Below are positions 33,536 through 46,499 of a stretch of DNA of 64,000 bases, one piece after another. Position numbers and translations under genes: made by a program. The stretch is from Liquidambar formosana (taxonomy: Eukaryota; Streptophyta; Magnoliopsida; Saxifragales; Altingiaceae). The notes beneath the pieces were generated by a model, which was given only the letters and a program-made list of their open reading frames with translations, was not told the DNA's origin and did not search any database. Numbering within the stretch: position 1 is the stretch's first letter; each line of letters opens with the position of its first letter. The stretch is from positions 18,137,850 through 18,201,849 of the forward strand of contig CM077832.1 in the NCBI GenBank assembly GCA_039720395.1. Reading direction: 5' to 3'.

Positions 33536-36500
33536 TCAATTCACTACATCATGCATTAAACACATGCCAAGTTCTCTTTTAATGAAGTTAAAATGGTCTT
33601 CTTGAAGAGGTTTAGTAAGGATATCGGCCAATTGATGGTCGGTACCTATGAAATCAATCTCAATATCACCTCTTTGGACATGATCACGAATAAAATGATG
33701 TCTTATCTCAATGTGCTTAGTCCGTGAGTGTTGAATGGGGTTCTTGGTTAAGTTGATAGCACTAGTATTATCACATTTAATGGGAATGTGGTCAAAGTGA
33801 AGTCCATAGTCCTCAAGTTGTTGTTTCATGTACAACACTTGTGCACAACAACTACCGACTGCAATGTATTCGGCCTCGGTGGTTGAGAGTGCAACCGATG
33901 TTTGTTTCTTACTAAACCAAGAAACTAGTGAATGTCCTAGGAAATGGCAAGTCCCACTAGTGCTCTTGCGGTCATCTTTGCCACCGGCAAAATCTGCATC
34001 GGAATAACTAAGCATATCAAAAGAGGTATACTTAGAAAACCATAATCCAAGGTTAATTGAGCCACTTAAGTATTTAAAGATACGCTTAACGGCAAGCAAG
34101 TGAGATTCTTTAGGACATGATTGAAATCTAGCACATAAGCAAACACTAAACATGATATCGGGTCTTCTTGCGGTTAAATAAAGTAAACTTCCAATCATAC
34201 CTCTATATTTCTTTTGATCAATATTTTTACCCTTTTCATCCTTGTCAATCTTGATGGAAGTGCTCATTGGAGTAGAAAACTCTCTACCATCTTCCAATCC
34301 GTACTTTTTGAGTAGATCTTTGACATATTTGGATTGATTGATGAAAGTTCCTTCCTTTGTTTGTTTGATTTGAAGTCCAAGAAAGAATGTCAATTCTCCC
34401 ATCATGCTCATCTCAAATTCTTCCTGCATAATCTTAGAAAATTCTTTGCAAAGATTCTCATTAGTGGATCCAAAAATGATATCATCAACGTAGATTTGCA
34501 CTAAAAGCATATCATTATCAATGGTTTTAATGAAAAGTGTGGTGTCAAGTTTTCCTCTCTTAAAACCATTTTTGAGTAAAAATCCACTAAGTCTTTCATA
34601 CCAAGCTCTAGGAGCTTGTTTCAAACCATATAAAGCTTTTCTTAGTTTAAAAACATGATTTGGAAATTCATGACTTTCAAAACCGGGAGGTTGTTCAACA
34701 TAAACTTCCTCTTCTATGAAACCATTTAAAAATGCACTCTTGACATCCATTTGAAACAATTTGAAATTTTTATGACATGCATAGGCAAGTAACATCCTTA
34801 TGGCTTCTAGTCTAGCTACCGGAGCATAGGTTTCATCATAATCTATGCCTTCTTGTTGATTATAACCTTGGGCTACAAGTCGAGCCTTGTTTCTAGTAAC
34901 AACTCCGGATTCATCCTTTTTGTTTCTAAATACCCATTTAGTTCCAATTACTCCATGGTCATGTGGTCTAGGTACCAAGGTCCAAACCTTGTTCCTTTCA
35001 AATTGATTGAGTTCTTCTTGCATAGCAAGGACCCATGATTCATCATTTTCAGCTTCATTAATGTTCTTAGGTTCAATTTGAGATAGGAAAGCAAGATGAT
35101 CACATAAATTTCTCATGGAAGAACGAGTTCTTACCCCACGTGAGGGTTCACCTAAGATTTGATCTTTAGGATGATTCCTCACAAATTTCCAAGTCTTGGT
35201 GACATCCGGATGGAGTGGAGCATTTTCAGCTTCAACTTCTTCTTCCGGATTCTTGTCTTTAATAACTTCATCTTCTTCCTTTTCTTTGCCTTTGTCTAGT
35301 GGATCTTCTTTATCATTTAGACTCAAGGTTTCAACTTGTTCTTGCAAGCTTGTACCTACATCATCATCATCATCCACATATTTCTTGGGTGCAAGAGGGT
35401 TAGTTTCATTAAATACAACATGCATTGATTCTTGAACAGTTAAAGTTCTCTTGTTAAACACCCTATATGCTTTACTCTTCATGGAATAGCCAAGAAACAC
35501 ACCTTCATCGGATTTAGAATCAAATTTGGAAAGTTTATCTCTATCATTCAATATAAAGCATTTACAACCAAACACTTTAAAGTAACCTATGTTAGGTTTC
35601 TTATCATTCCATAGTTCATAAGGGGTTTTACTGAGTTTAGATCTTAATAAAACTCTATTCATTACATAGCATGCGGTATTAACGGCCTCGGCCCAAAAAT
35701 ATTGAGGTAAAGAGTGTTCATTTAGCATGGTTCTAGACATTTCCTCAAGTGATCTATTCTTTCTTTCAACCACACCATTTTGTTGAGGAGTTCTAGGAGC
35801 GGAGAAATTGTGACCAAAGCCATTCTCATTACAAAATTGTACAATATCCTTATTGACAAATTCGCTTCCTCTATCACTCCTAACATGTGTAATGGTATAG
35901 CCTTTCTCATTTTGGACTCTTCTACAATATGTCACAAATGTAGCATGAGTCTCATCTTTATGTGCAAGGAAGAACACCCATGTATATCTAGAGTAGTCAT
36001 CAACAATTACAAATGCATAATGCTTCCCTCCAAGACTTGCAATTGCAATAGGTCCAAATAGATCCATATGAATGAGTTGTAAAGGTCTAGTAGTTGAAAT
36101 ATGAGGCTTTGATTTAAAAGAGGACTTGGTTTGTTTTCCAAGTTGGCATGCACTACAAACTCCATCTTTTGAAAACTTTGCTTTTGGTAAACCTCTTACA
36201 AGTTCATGCCTAGAAAGTTTTGAAATTAAATCCATGCTAGCATGTCCAAGTCTTCTATGCCATAACCAATGATTTTCGTTTAAAGCGGAGAAGCAATGTA
36301 CATTTTGTAATGCGATTTCTTCAAACTCTATAGCATAGATGTTACCAATCCTATATGCAACAAATAGGGTCTTATCTTCATCTCCAATTATGCATTTATT
36401 GGATTTAAAGGTAACTCTATATCCTTTATCACATAATTGACTAATGCTAAGGAGATTATGCTTTAAACCATCAACTAATAAAACATTTTCAACACAAAGT

Positions 36501-36673
36501 GAGGAATTCTTACCAACCTTACCAATGCCAATTATCTTACCCTTGGCATTGTCTCCAAATGTCACGTAGCCGCCGTCCTTGGGCTTCAAAGAGACGAACT
36601 TTGATCTATCACCCGTCATATGCCTTGAGCACCCACTATCAAGAAACCATTTTTCATTGCTTGATGACTTCAA
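33536..36673 (-). CDS. pol: Intact copia pol polyprotein (PR-INT-RT-RH)
   Basis: A single 1045-residue frame. Domains in order: aspartic protease ([13 protein letters not shown], residues 10-22); gag-pre-integrase and zinc region ([13 protein letters not shown] ... CSACQLGKQ, about 135-180); integrase core with [17 protein letters not shown] and NGVVERKN carrying the D,D,E residues (about 200-310); RT ([10 protein letters not shown] ... [29 protein letters not shown]); and RNase H ([28 protein letters not shown]). It ends with DILTKPL-type sequence. All catalytic motifs look intact. The frame is offset by one base from gag, with stops between them, so expression needs a recoding or splicing step, or the junction is mutated. 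It would make and integrate the element's cDNA. Confidence 0.96.
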   Translation of the reverse strand: MKSSSNEKWFLDSGCSRHMTGDRSKFVSLKPKDGGYVTFGDNAKGKIIGIGKVGKNSSLCVENVLLVDGLKHNLLSISQLCDKGYRVTFKSNKCIIGDEDKTLFVAYRIGNIYAIEFEEIALQNVHCFSALNENHWLWHRRLGHASMDLISKLSRHELVRGLPKAKFSKDGVCSACQLGKQTKSSFKSKPHISTTRPLQLIHMDLFGPIAIASLGGKHYAFVIVDDYSRYTWVFFLAHKDETHATFVTYCRRVQNEKGYTITHVRSDRGSEFVNKDIVQFCNENGFGHNFSAPRTPQQNGVVERKNRSLEEMSRTMLNEHSLPQYFWAEAVNTACYVMNRVLLRSKLSKTPYELWNDKKPNIGYFKVFGCKCFILNDRDKLSKFDSKSDEGVFLGYSMKSKAYRVFNKRTLTVQESMHVVFNETNPLAPKKYVDDDDDVGTSLQEQVETLSLNDKEDPLDKGKEKEEDEVIKDKNPEEEVEAENAPLHPDVTKTWKFVRNHPKDQILGEPSRGVRTRSSMRNLCDHLAFLSQIEPKNINEAENDESWVLAMQEELNQFERNKVWTLVPRPHDHGVIGTKWVFRNKKDESGVVTRNKARLVAQGYNQQEGIDYDETYAPVARLEAIRMLLAYACHKNFKLFQMDVKSAFLNGFIEEEVYVEQPPGFESHEFPNHVFKLRKALYGLKQAPRAWYERLSGFLLKNGFKRGKLDTTLFIKTIDNDMLLVQIYVDDIIFGSTNENLCKEFSKIMQEEFEMSMMGELTFFLGLQIKQTKEGTFINQSKYVKDLLKKYGLEDGREFSTPMSTSIKIDKDEKGKNIDQKKYRGMIGSLLYLTARRPDIMFSVCLCARFQSCPKESHLLAVKRIFKYLSGSINLGLWFSKYTSFDMLSYSDADFAGGKDDRKSTSGTCHFLGHSLVSWFSKKQTSVALSTTEAEYIAVGSCCAQVLYMKQQLEDYGLHFDHIPIKCDNTSAINLTKNPIQHSRTKHIEIRHHFIRDHVQRGDIEIDFIGTDHQLADILTKPLQEDHFNFIKRELGMCLMHDVVN

Positions 36674-36689
36674 GCATACCTACACAAGT

Positions 36690-38420
36690 TCAAGTAACTC
36701 TCTTTGGTACCCATACTTTCTTGGGTCCATAGGGGTTAGCCATAGGAGGTGAGGTTCCCTTAACTACCCACACCCTCTTGGTGAAACTTTTAGGTCTTTT
36801 TCTCATTTTGCAAGTGTAGATGTTATGTCCCTCCTTCTTACAATAAGTGCATGAGATTTTAGGTGTACTAGAGACTTTAGGCTTAGGAAAGAAGTTAATA
36901 TAAGATTTTTGTTTGACATTTTCTTGATAACCAATTCCGGCCTTATCAAAACACCATCTTTGACTAGTTAATATCTTATCCAAGTTATCCCTTCCATTGG
37001 TAAACTTGGCCAAGGTATTAGTCAAGTCTTCAATCTTTTCTTTCAATGAAGTATTTTCACTTTCAAGACTAGATTGAGAAATGGTAGGGGTTGAGTCTAT
37101 CTTGCTTTTCAATTCTAAATTTTCATGTTTCAAAGCATTTAGTTCCTCTTGAAGAGATGAGATGTTCTTTTTCAAATCATTGTTTTTGTGAGAAAACCTT
37201 TTTAATTCAAGAAAAGTGTCTTCAAGTGCATCTTGTAATTCTTCATAAGTGGGAGGTTCTTCTATAGGATAATCAATAGAATTGAGTTCGATTACCTCAT
37301 CCTCTTTTGCCATGAGACAAAAGTTTGCCACTTCTTGATCACAAGAAATCTCCTCATCTTCTTCATCACTATTTGCTTCATCATCCCATGTGACGGTGAA
37401 AGCCTTCTTCTTGAATTTTCTATTGTCCTTGAAGTTGTTGTTGTTGTGACTCATCTTGTTGTAGTTGTTGTTGAGTTGAGGACAATTTATCTTGATATGT
37501 CCGGGCTTCTTGCATTCAAAACATACTTGTGGTTCTCTACTTGAGTTCTCTCCTCTATTCGGAATTCTTTTGGAGGAGTCACCCTTGTTGAATCTCCTTC
37601 CTTGATTTCTTCTAGAGAAGAACTTTTTGAGTTTGTGAGATATGAAGGCCATGTCTTCATCTTCTTCATTCTCACACTCTTCATTTGGTGGTTCTTCTTC
37701 ATCTTATGAGACTTTGAGAGCCATGCTCTTGGAAGTTTTTCCTTCATCAATTTCACGAGCTTTGAATGCGAGTTCTTGTGTGACTAGGTTGCCGTCAAGA
37801 TCACTCAAGGTCATTGATGATAGCTCCTTTGATTGAAGTAGAGTAGTGGTGAGGACATCCCATTGCTTAGGCAAGCTCCTAAGAATTTTTCTCACCAATT
37901 CGGAGTTAGTGTAGATCTTTCCAAGAGAACTTAAAGGATTAATGATAGCATTGAATCTAGCAAACATGTCTCTAATAGATTCATCCTTTTTCATTTTAAA
38001 CATTTCATATTCACAAACAAGCATATTGATTTTTGCTTCTTTTACTTGAGATGTCCCTTCATAGGTAACTTCTAATGTATCCCATATCTCTTTGGCACTA
38101 GTGCACCTAGAGATTTTGCTAAATTCATCATTAGTTAAAGCACAATATAGTAAGCCAATGGCTTTAGAATTAAGTTCAAGAGACTTGTGATCAGCTGTGG
38201 TGTATTCTTGTGGTACTTTAGGAAGTGTAACTCCATCTACCACTTTTGTAGGGATCAAAGGACCCTTAGAAGTGATATTCCATAGCTCATAGCTAGTGGA
38301 TTGAATAAAAATTTGCATTCTAATTTTCCAGAAATTATATAGAGATGCATCTCCATTGAAAAGTGGTGGTCTATTGGACGATTGTCCTTCGGTGAATCCG
38401 TTACCACTATAGTTGGCCAT
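36690..38420 (-). CDS. gag: copia gag, with one in-frame stop
   Basis: One continuous frame from the ATG at 38420 to a TGA at 36690, interrupted by a TAA at 37704-37706 after residue 238. The N-terminal half is a UBN2-type capsid domain (SLYNFWKIRMQIF, AKEIWDTLEVTYEGT, FKMKKDESIRDMFARFN). After the stop come a basic patch (KLKKFFSRRNQGRRF), a CCHC knuckle CFECKKPGHIKINC, acidic and coiled-coil regions (LQEELNALKHENLELKSKI), and a second knuckle-like CTYCKKEGHNIYTC near the C-terminus. Gag forms virus-like particles and binds RNA. The stop would truncate it before both knuckles, so this copy may depend on Gag supplied in trans. Confidence 0.9.
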
Positions 38421-38460
38421 ATCGTTCCTCGCAAGACAAATATGTCAAATGCTAGAGGTT

Positions 38461-38474
38461 GGGCTCTGATACCA
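38461..38474 (-). other. Primer-binding site of the young copia element
   Basis: The minus strand reads TGGTATCAGAGCCC, complementary to initiator methionine tRNA, two bases inside the LTR end. Confidence 0.93.
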
Positions 38475-38476
38475 AT

Positions 38477-39760
38477 TGTTGTCCCAAGTAAACAACCCTA
38501 GAGGGGGGGGGTGAATAGGGTTATTGGCCAATTAAAAAAAAATGATAGCAAACTAAAATCAGGTTATAGCAAATAGAGGTATCTCAATAATAAACAGTAA
38601 TGAGAATAAGAGAGAGAGAATGCAAACACAAGTTTTAACGAGGTTCAGCCTTCCCGCCTACGTCCTCGCCTCAAGAGCTCGCTTGAGGATTCACCAATCC
38701 ACTATCACTCTCCTTCAAGGTGGAGCAGCAAACCTTTACAAATCAAGTGCTTTCAATCCAACACTTGTTCAGCCACACTTCTTCAAGTGCAAAGAATGGG
38801 GTTATCACCAACCCTTGATTACAAGTTTGTAGAGATAAGATGTGTCTACAAAGAAACTCTCTTTAAGAGTGAATAACACAGAAATTACAGCTCAGCTCTC
38901 TTCTAATTGATAGCTCAATGAATGCTCTTAATGAATTTAGGGCTAGAAGAATGAAAACAATGAATTCTCTTGTATTGATTCTCATAAATGCATTTGAATC
39001 ATTGTTTATATAGGCATTAGGCATAATATGACCGTTTGGTGCAATAAATGCCGGGAAAGAGCCGTTTAGTGGCATTTAATGCCTCAACAACCTTTCAAAA
39101 ACTAGCCGTTGGAGTTCTGAGATCGCACAATCAGTCGACTGAATACTCAATTCAGTCCACTGATTTGCTAAATCAGTCGACTGATTTGGGAATTCAGTGG
39201 ACTGATTTGAGCAGAATCAAAAGACAAGAGCAGAGGACATCTTCTGCTTAAATGAGTCGACTGATTCAAGAATGAGTCGACTGATTTGGGCAGAAATGAA
39301 CTTATAATGATTATATCACAAGTTTAAATCGATCAAGTTCATTTGTATCAACTTATGCCTTGTTCAAGTGATGAATTAAGTTTACCCAAGGATCCTAAGG
39401 TCCATCTAGGTCAAGGGAGCGATCATTTTGAGCAATCAAGTACATCAAAAACCTAATAACCTCACTTATAGCTATTTAAGTATCTTCATTGACGATGCTA
39501 GCTTGGTCTTGAGTGATCGTAGGTCTTTTGCATGCTTTCTATGCTCGTATGCTTTTGTGCTTGATTATCCTTGATATCATAAGCATGTGTGCTTTGAGTT
39601 CCATGATATGCATATATCTTTATGCTTCTTTTGGATCCATATGCTCGAGTACCTAGCTTTGATTATAATCTTGACAAATAAACCATTAGTACTTACATCG
39701 ATCCTTTGTTATCATCAAAATCTCGGATATGCCCTTGGTTATATAACCTTGGGGCCAACA
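38477..39760 (-). repeat. 5' LTR of the young copia element
   Basis: Near-identical to 30037-31319. Differences seen: a G-run of 9 versus 7, an A-run of 9 versus 10, and three single-base changes. It contains the TATA box (39004-39014) and the palindrome array (39131-39284). Confidence 0.96.
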
Positions 39761-39765
39761 GTTTA

Positions 39766-40198
39766 TATAAATTATATCAGCACCATGCATTGGGGGTTGT
39801 ACCCCGTGCATTGGCCTAACGTACCTCGTAACTCCCTAATGCATAAGGTACAACCCTCAATGCAGGTGCTAATATAAGTTACATATATATAGGATGATGA
39901 TCAGCTGAGGAGCACATGCTAATATATATAACTTATATCAACAACCACATTAAAGGTTGTTCTTCATGCATTAATGGGTTATGGGGTACATTGGGGCAAT
40001 GCTGCACGAGGTACAACCCCCAATTAATGTATAGTACAGATATAACTTATATCCACGCGTGCTAACCTAACCAGGATTGTATATATTACGATCATAACCA
40101 ACCATCCTCCTCAAAGAGTTCTCATGTGACCATTTGCCTTTGTGTGTGAGTATATGTGTGTGCGAATTTTTTTTAACACAAATCCAATTACAAATACC
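39766..40198. other. Hairpin-forming, MITE-like sequence
   Basis: CACCATGCATTGGGGGTTGT (about 39780) is the near reverse complement of the GTACAACCCTCAATGCAGGTG region (about 39850-39870), and GAGGTACAACCCCCAATTAA (about 40000) adds a third related piece. No gene. The ends of any element are not clear. Confidence 0.45.
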
Positions 40199-40925
40199 TT
40201 TTTTTAAATTATATTAAAAAAAAATCCGAAAAGATACCTAAAAGGATTAAAGGGTAGCAAAGAATCCCAACTAAATTGGCATTCTAAGCACTCACCATCA
40301 TCTGCCCTCAGCTCCATATTTTATTTATTAAAAAAAAAAATGAAAACCAAAGTAAATAAGGAAACATAGAAAGAGATAAGAAAAAAAAAACTAAATTGTC
40401 TAGTCTTGGTGGCTTGTAATGCCACAAACCAGCTCACATAAAAAGAAATAAAGTAAAAAGACATTCGAACACTCTCCAACTGTAAGAAAACCAGCTTAAA
40501 AAAAGAGCTTAAGAAAGCATAAATATAAAAGGGAAAAAGGAAGATCTAGGAAGCCCCAACATATCTCTAGCAAGCTCAGAAGGAACAACACTAGAATCTG
40601 CATGCCACTAAATAAGATCAGTAAAATTGAGAGCCAAATTAGCTATTTTGTTTGCAACAGAGCTACCTTCTCTATAAATATGAAAAAAAACCACATTCAT
40701 CTTCTTAATGAGAAGAAGACGGTTTCACCATTCATTTAAGAAGGGTAAGGAAGCTTAAATCTATAATTCTGCAATGAGGAAATAACAACCAAGGAATCAC
40801 TTTGAATCCACAAACTATGCCAACCATTTTCTCAAACAAAAGAAACTACAAGAATCACACTCTTGAGTTCAGCAAAAAATACAAACTGAATACCCAAACG
40901 GAGACCAAAAAAACCTTTTGTATCT
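40199..40925 (-). pseudogene. 5'-truncated LINE fragment A
   Basis: A minus-strand fragment with a T tract at its low-coordinate end (the poly(A) tail). Its 3' UTR resembles that of fragment B (shared ATCCCAACTA..TTGGCA), and it holds a decayed RNase H piece (NGWHSLWIQSDSLVV near 40760-40840). Frames are broken. Its upstream end and target duplication are uncertain. Confidence 0.6.
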
Positions 40926-41751
40926 TCCAAGTTTTAAAATCATTACAATCATTTTTCTTTACTTGTGAATAAATAAGCCAATCTCAAATCTAATTTTTTG
41001 TGCTCGTTAATTTATTAAGTCAAGTAAAGTATTATTAGCTCAGCTTGATAGGTAATTTAAATAACTAAACAAACTATTTCAACTTGATCCATTCGAGATT
41101 GGCTCTATAAAGGATTCATTTGAACTCACTTGTATGTTAAATGAGTCAAGTTTAAGCTAAATAAGTCAAGGTCAAGGTTTATTTTTTATCTTATTAAATT
41201 AATAAGTCAAGTTGGAGTAGATGAGTCAAGTTTGAGCAATCTACTATTGGGCTCAACTCATTTACAATACTACACTTGTATTAGCGAAAGTGGGGCAAAT
41301 TGTAAGTGGACCCCAACAACTACCCCATTCTCTACTCATCAATAAGACAATTTTAATGTAGTTAGGTTAGGTATTTGTACGGGAAAAAATTCGGACAATC
41401 GGTGGAGTGTTTTTGAGGTCTTTAAATGCTATGTCGAATCTATCGTTTTCATTCATTCGAGTTAAAACAAAATGTGCCCGAGCGTGTTCATCTGAAGAGT
41501 TTGAGTCCGAGCTAAGTTCCCCCAAAGGGGAGCTTCAGTAGTTATTTTCTAAGTGTTTAGCCTATATCAACAATGTCTTCGTGTGTTTGGGTTTGTATTC
41601 CCATGTGTATTGATTCGTTGACATCATTTTTTAGAAGGATATTATGAATTTGTGTTCGTAGATTTTTCTTTTCGGACATATTCTCGTGAGGTCAAGGACA
41701 CCAAAGTGGTGTTCATCTTTGTGCATATTTTTAGGTACAAGCTATCACGTG
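40926..41751. other. Unassigned repetitive DNA between LINE copies
   Basis: Contains a run of AAGTCAAGT-type repeats (about 41020-41250) and a region rich in TCCGAG/CCGAGCGTG that continues right of LINE B, from 42987. No gene recognised. Confidence 0.4.
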
Positions 41752-41766
41752 AGTGCGCTCTTCTCA

Positions 41767-42971
41767 AAATTTTTTTTTTTCCAAAAAAGGTCCTTAAGCA
41801 TCAGGGAGAGTTAAGGAATCCCAACTAGGTTGGCACCCCTTGGCCCTTGGCATCATCATGTGCTCAAGGCCTTACATATTATTAAATGAAGAAAAATGAA
41901 TACAATAGGAAAAGACAAAGAAAACTGGTGTAGGTGACTTATAAATGTCACTATCCAGTTAGTAGAACAAAGCCAAACTATGCTTTAAACCTATAATAAG
42001 GAAGATTATACATATCTCTACATAGAAATGAGGAAAGCTCTTATGGTGCAGTCCACCACCACTGGAAGCCAGAATAATAAATCCCAAGATTTGCACATTT
42101 GTCCACAACGCAATTGCCTTCTCTAAAGTTATGAGAACATTGAAAGTCCATAGATTTCAAGTAAACTTGACAATTAAGCCATTGGGTTCGTAAACTCCAA
42201 GAAGGAATATAAGATGGATTTTGAAGACAATGAACAACTGTTGCAAAGTCTGATTCCAACCAAAGTTTGTGCCAACCATTACGCCATGCATACTCAATGC
42301 CAATCAAAGCAGCTAGAAGCTCTGCATAAAATGCTGTTTGGACCCCCAAATTAGAAGTAAAACCACCTTTAACAAATCCACGACAAGAACGAAAGATTCC
42401 TGTGGCTACTGCAGGACCTAAATTACCTTGCGCCAACCCATCAGTATTGAGTTTAATCCAAGTTGGGGGAGGAGGGTACCAATGAACCGCAATGATGGTG
42501 GGAGCCTTCCTAGGAATACCCTTGATACCAAGAGAGTGAAGGATGCACAAATCATTTTGTGTATTAGACATAGTGCCTCCACAAATTTTACCAATATCAT
42601 GTAAGGAGGCTTTGATGTGGAGACAAGTCCTTTTAACAGAAAGGGTTTTATCCTCAAATCTTCTTGTATTTCTTACTTGCCAAATTGTTGAGAATGCAAG
42701 CATTATGGCAAAGACCCATAAGTTAAATACTTGTATACTCATGGCCTGGTTCATCATGGTAGACCAAAATTCCATAATTGAAGGAGAAGCCCAATGGTAT
42801 TGAATATGAAACACAGAAAAAATCCACTGCCAAATCAACCTAGCATATTCACATTGCAAAAACAAGTGATCAGGGGTCTCTATATGGCTCGACATTTTGC
42901 ATAAGCTACAACAAGAAGCCATGTGGATTCCTCTTTTTTGGAGTTGATCATCCGTTGGAATTTTATTACAT
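41767..42971 (-). mobile_element. 5'-truncated LINE B with target duplication
   Basis: A 15-bp duplication AGTGCGCTCTTCTCA (41752-41766) recurs at 42972-42986 with one mismatch. The T tract at 41770-41780 is the poly(A) tail of a minus-strand insertion. What remains is the 3' end of ORF2 and the 3' UTR. Confidence 0.88.
42041..42971 (-). pseudogene. LINE ORF2 C-terminus: zf-RVT and RNase H domains
   Basis: The open frame is 5'-truncated. Its first 24 codons (42972-43045) come from flanking DNA, and LINE sequence starts at LCNKIPTDD. The zf-RVT zinc motif (CCSLCKMSSHIETPDHLFLQC) is followed by a linker and an RNase H-like domain (WIKLNTDGL, FYAELLAALIGIEYAW, LWLESD, NFREGNCVVDKCANLG) with the D-E-D-D pattern mostly kept. 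In a full element this lies behind RT and removes RNA after target-primed synthesis. It lacks RT and endonuclease, so it is a dead copy, although the frame is still open. Confidence 0.88.
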
Positions 42972-44178
42972 AGTGCGTTCTTCTCATTTGAAGTGGTGTT
43001 GTTTATCTTTATTTGGTCGCTCATGTCCGAGCACTCTCTGCACATCCAAAGTCATGTCCAAGCGTGTTTTCCAACCAAGAAGGTTTTCAACAATCAGGCT
43101 AAGTTGCCAAGCACGTCCAAACATGCTTGTGTCTGAGTGATCCTATAGATCCGAGTTTGTACCCAAGCATGTTTCTGTGGTGCGTGCATCTTCTTATCTA
43201 AGTATGGAAAATTGTTTTATGTGTTCGAATCCAAACACGTTTCATGAATCCAAGCTCACGTTCAAGCGTTTTAGGTATACCGAGAACATCAAGCCTCGGT
43301 TTACGCTATTTCAGGAGGGTCTATTTTTGCCCAAGAAGGATCTTTTCAATCAGATTAGTAAGTTGAGCTTAAATGGTCCTTTTGTCTCAAATAATATATA
43401 ATCAGAGCATGCTTAGACCGAGCAATGCGTGGTCCGTAATTTGAGTTAAGCTATGATTGAGTTGGAACGTCCACCAACGAGATTATGGGTCGAACAGATA
43501 CTATCCAAGCACAACTGGACCAAGTACGGCCTAGCCTTAGGTAGCGACTTAAGATAAGTATTTAGTGAGCAAATTTATATTGAGCACTTTTGGACCGAGC
43601 TGAGTAATTGAGTTAAGATGATTATTGATGAGCGTAGACCGTATGACAACTCATGTAAGTTTTGGATCGAGTGGATGCTTTTATAGCAAAGTGCTTGGGC
43701 CGAATAAACCTTGGCCGAATAGTCATGTATAGAACAAATTTACACCGAACAAATTCGACCCAAGGATAAGGATTGGTAATGGCTGAGAACCGTGGGATGG
43801 AACGCTTCTTATGTTTAGGTAACCGAGGTAATTTACCCAAGTACTCTTCTTTTAGCTTCCTAGTTTGACGTTTCTCCATTAAAATAAAAAGAAGCTTGGT
43901 TGAGCACCTTTCCACGTGTCTTTCAATCATTGGTGGGTTAGAATTTTCCCACACAACTACCCCCAAGCCATTATTGCATCGTGTATTGGGGTAATGATGG
44001 CTTTGATCTAAGTGTGTTGTTCGTTTAAGTTATATTTTAGTGATCTTGAGCTCCCTTTTGATCGAATACGTTCATGAGTCCAAACTTGTTTCCATGCATA
44101 ACTATGTTTCATCGCCTAAGGAGGGTATTTTGGATTGAATAAAGTCTCATCTCAATGCTAAATCTTTTTGAATTCGAG

Positions 44179-44290
44179 CTCATATCCGAGCATGATCATT
44201 GCTTCTAAGTTCATGTCCAAGAGTGATTATGAATCGAGTTCATGTCTGAGCGTGATTATTGTTTCTAAGCTCATGTCCAAGTGTAATCAA
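44179..44290. repeat. Direct repeat of about 60 bp in two related halves
   Basis: (C/T)TCAT(A/G)TC(C/T)(A/G)AG recurs at 44179, 44210, 44239 and 44270, with alternating 31- and 29-bp spacing. Confidence 0.7.
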
Positions 44291-44294
44291 TGGT

Positions 44295-44520
44295 CTTTTG
44301 TTACCTCGGCAAGGCTAGGGTGATCGATCCTCGTCGCTTTGATGAGACTAAGGAGTGTGTTCATTGTCCTTTGTCACCTCAGCGAAGCTAGGGTGATCGG
44401 CCCTTATCGCTTCGGTGAGACTAAGGAATGTGTTGATTATCCTTTGTCACCTCAACAAGGCTAGGGTGATCTACCCTCATTGCTTCAGTGAGACTAAGGA
44501 ATTCAGATGCGTTGATTCTT
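44295..44520. repeat. Three tandem copies of a 73-bp unit
   Basis: Units start near 44295, 44369 and 44442 and share GCTAGGGTGATC and GAGACTAAGGA. They diverge by several substitutions. Confidence 0.85.
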
Positions 44521-46499
44521 TATTAGCTCCTTGGCTTTGAGTCAATGCGGTGATTATACACAAGGTGGTAGATCTGACGTTTATATTAGAAGTAGTTACT
44601 CTAAAGTGGCTTGTGGTTGCAATGGACCATACATGAGGTCATGGACCCGAAGAGAAGGCTATTTGAGGTGTTGGATTTCTTTAAATCATAATGTCCAAGT
44701 ACATAAATATTAAAGTCGGTCCATGAATGTGTTGGGTCATCTTTTGTTTAGAACATGTCTTTAAACAATACACTGTTGGGCAAATTTGTCCTCAGAGGAT
44801 GGATCTTGGTTTGGCTATGATCAAGCCAAAGTGGTCACTGTTATGGATCGAGGGCCTTTTGGCCTAAGCATGCATAGACCAAAGAAATGGTTCTTTGCAA
44901 TCAAATTATGGTCGAGACATGCCTATGATTCGACTGGAAATTTTCTCCTTGGGTGTATTGTTATGTGAGGCCAATAAACGTACAAGACGTCAATTCATAT
45001 ATGCAAATAAAGTCTAATTCACCTGTTAAACAACACATGTCCATCTTCGGTGAGCCCGTATGTGGTTGGGTGAGCTAGATCGAGATAATCAAATGATGAG
45101 GTCAAACTTATGTACTAAAAAGGTGTTCAGTACAGGTTGATAATTAAATAATGTTCTTCCCGTCGGATCTTGTTCGGTTTATGCATGTAGATGTGTACAC
45201 CTGATGAGCTCTCACGCATGTGTCGGTGCATACATGTAACAAAATAACATCACTTAACTCTTGTGAAGCCGAGAGTTGAGGTGATGTTGTATTCAGGTGT
45301 ATGTATAAGTTTGCCGATAATATTTATAAAATAAAGAGAATGCATTCGATATGCAAGGGATCTTTGGCAACTCAATTGATCCCGTGGGTATGCTATGTCA
45401 AAGTGTTGTCCAGCAAACCCACACTAGAGAATATTTATTCACTTAGGTGGACCCATGTCTTTAGGAGCTCTTATATATCTAATTTAATGTAACTAGAATG
45501 TCATGGGTTTGGCAATCTACCAAGCTATCATATATCCTGAGTTGGTGCACATATTGGGATAAATATGTTGGGCTACATGAGGAAATTGCAGCTTTCGATC
45601 AATGTAAGCTCAATAGTCGGCAACACTTGTGGTTCGGCTGATAATGTGCTATTCAAGTATATCGGTTCATGAGGTCAATAAATGAGAGATCAACTCATTT
45701 ATGAGAATAGAGTCTAGTTTACATGTGAATTTTTTTTTTTTTTGGTCCACCAAAATGTTCAATTTTTTGGTCCACTGAAATGCTCTTTAGGCATTGTCTT
45801 GATTTTTATGTTTCGTTAATTGGGTGTCCGCAACACTGAAATCATTTTCTGAGGGTGTGTCACCCACTTTGCATATGGATTGGAGCAACAAGTGAGGCTC
45901 TTGAGCAATATGATAAGGAGGTAAACACACACGAAACCAATAAGTCTAGTGAGATATTTTTCCATGCACGTGGATATATGTACGTGATTAAATCCTCTTG
46001 TTAAACCAAGCATCTTCGGGGATCAAGCGTTCTCTTCTCGGTTCAAGCAGTTCTCGATCCAACTCTAAGTAATATGGTAAATGCCATTCTTTAAAAGTCA
46101 TGGTAGTAGACTCACACATTGATATCGGTCCAAATGCATGTTGGCCAATGTAAATTCATAAATTAAAGCTATTCATGTGATATACAAATGATGGATTACA
46201 TATTAATGATATGGTCGGTTCAAATTTTGTTCAATTCGTGCATATTGATAATTCGTTTCATAAGCTTGCCTTGGTTTATGCACATGGACCCATGCTCAAT
46301 GTCAGTCCATATATGGATCGTGGTATATTAAACTCTCAATTTTGGTTACGTCTCTGTTAACACCCCGTTTTGTACCCTTGACACCACGTACCACCTTTTT
46401 AAGCCCAATGATGAAGGGCAGCAGCGACAAGACCATCACGAACAAGCCCAACGGGCTCACGCAGGTTCAACAAGACTTCCTAGTGTTTTGAGAAGCCCC

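Larger units (their letters stand above)
30037..39760 (-). mobile_element. Young Sirevirus-like Ty1-copia element with an accessory ORF
   Basis: A complete element on the minus strand, flanked by GTTTA (30032-30036, 39761-39765). In its own 5' to 3' order it has the LTR (39760-38477), initiator-Met primer site, gag, pol, a motif array with TATA box, an accessory ORF, polypurine tract and LTR (31319-30037). By eye the two LTRs differ by 3 substitutions and 2 homopolymer indels over about 1283 bp, so insertion was recent. Gag of UBN2 type, long LTRs and an extra ORF behind pol point to the Sirevirus lineage. Pol and the extra ORF are intact; gag has one in-frame stop. Confidence 0.96.
42987..46349. 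other. Unidentified repeat-rich region, no gene seen
   Basis: About 3.4 kb of moderately GC-richer sequence with many copies of short phrases (ATGTCC(G/A)AGCGTG, GGTGATC). It is continuous with 41.3-41.75 kb once LINE B is removed. It could be a long LTR or untranslated part of an unrecognised element. Open frames are short and unsupported. Confidence 0.4.
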
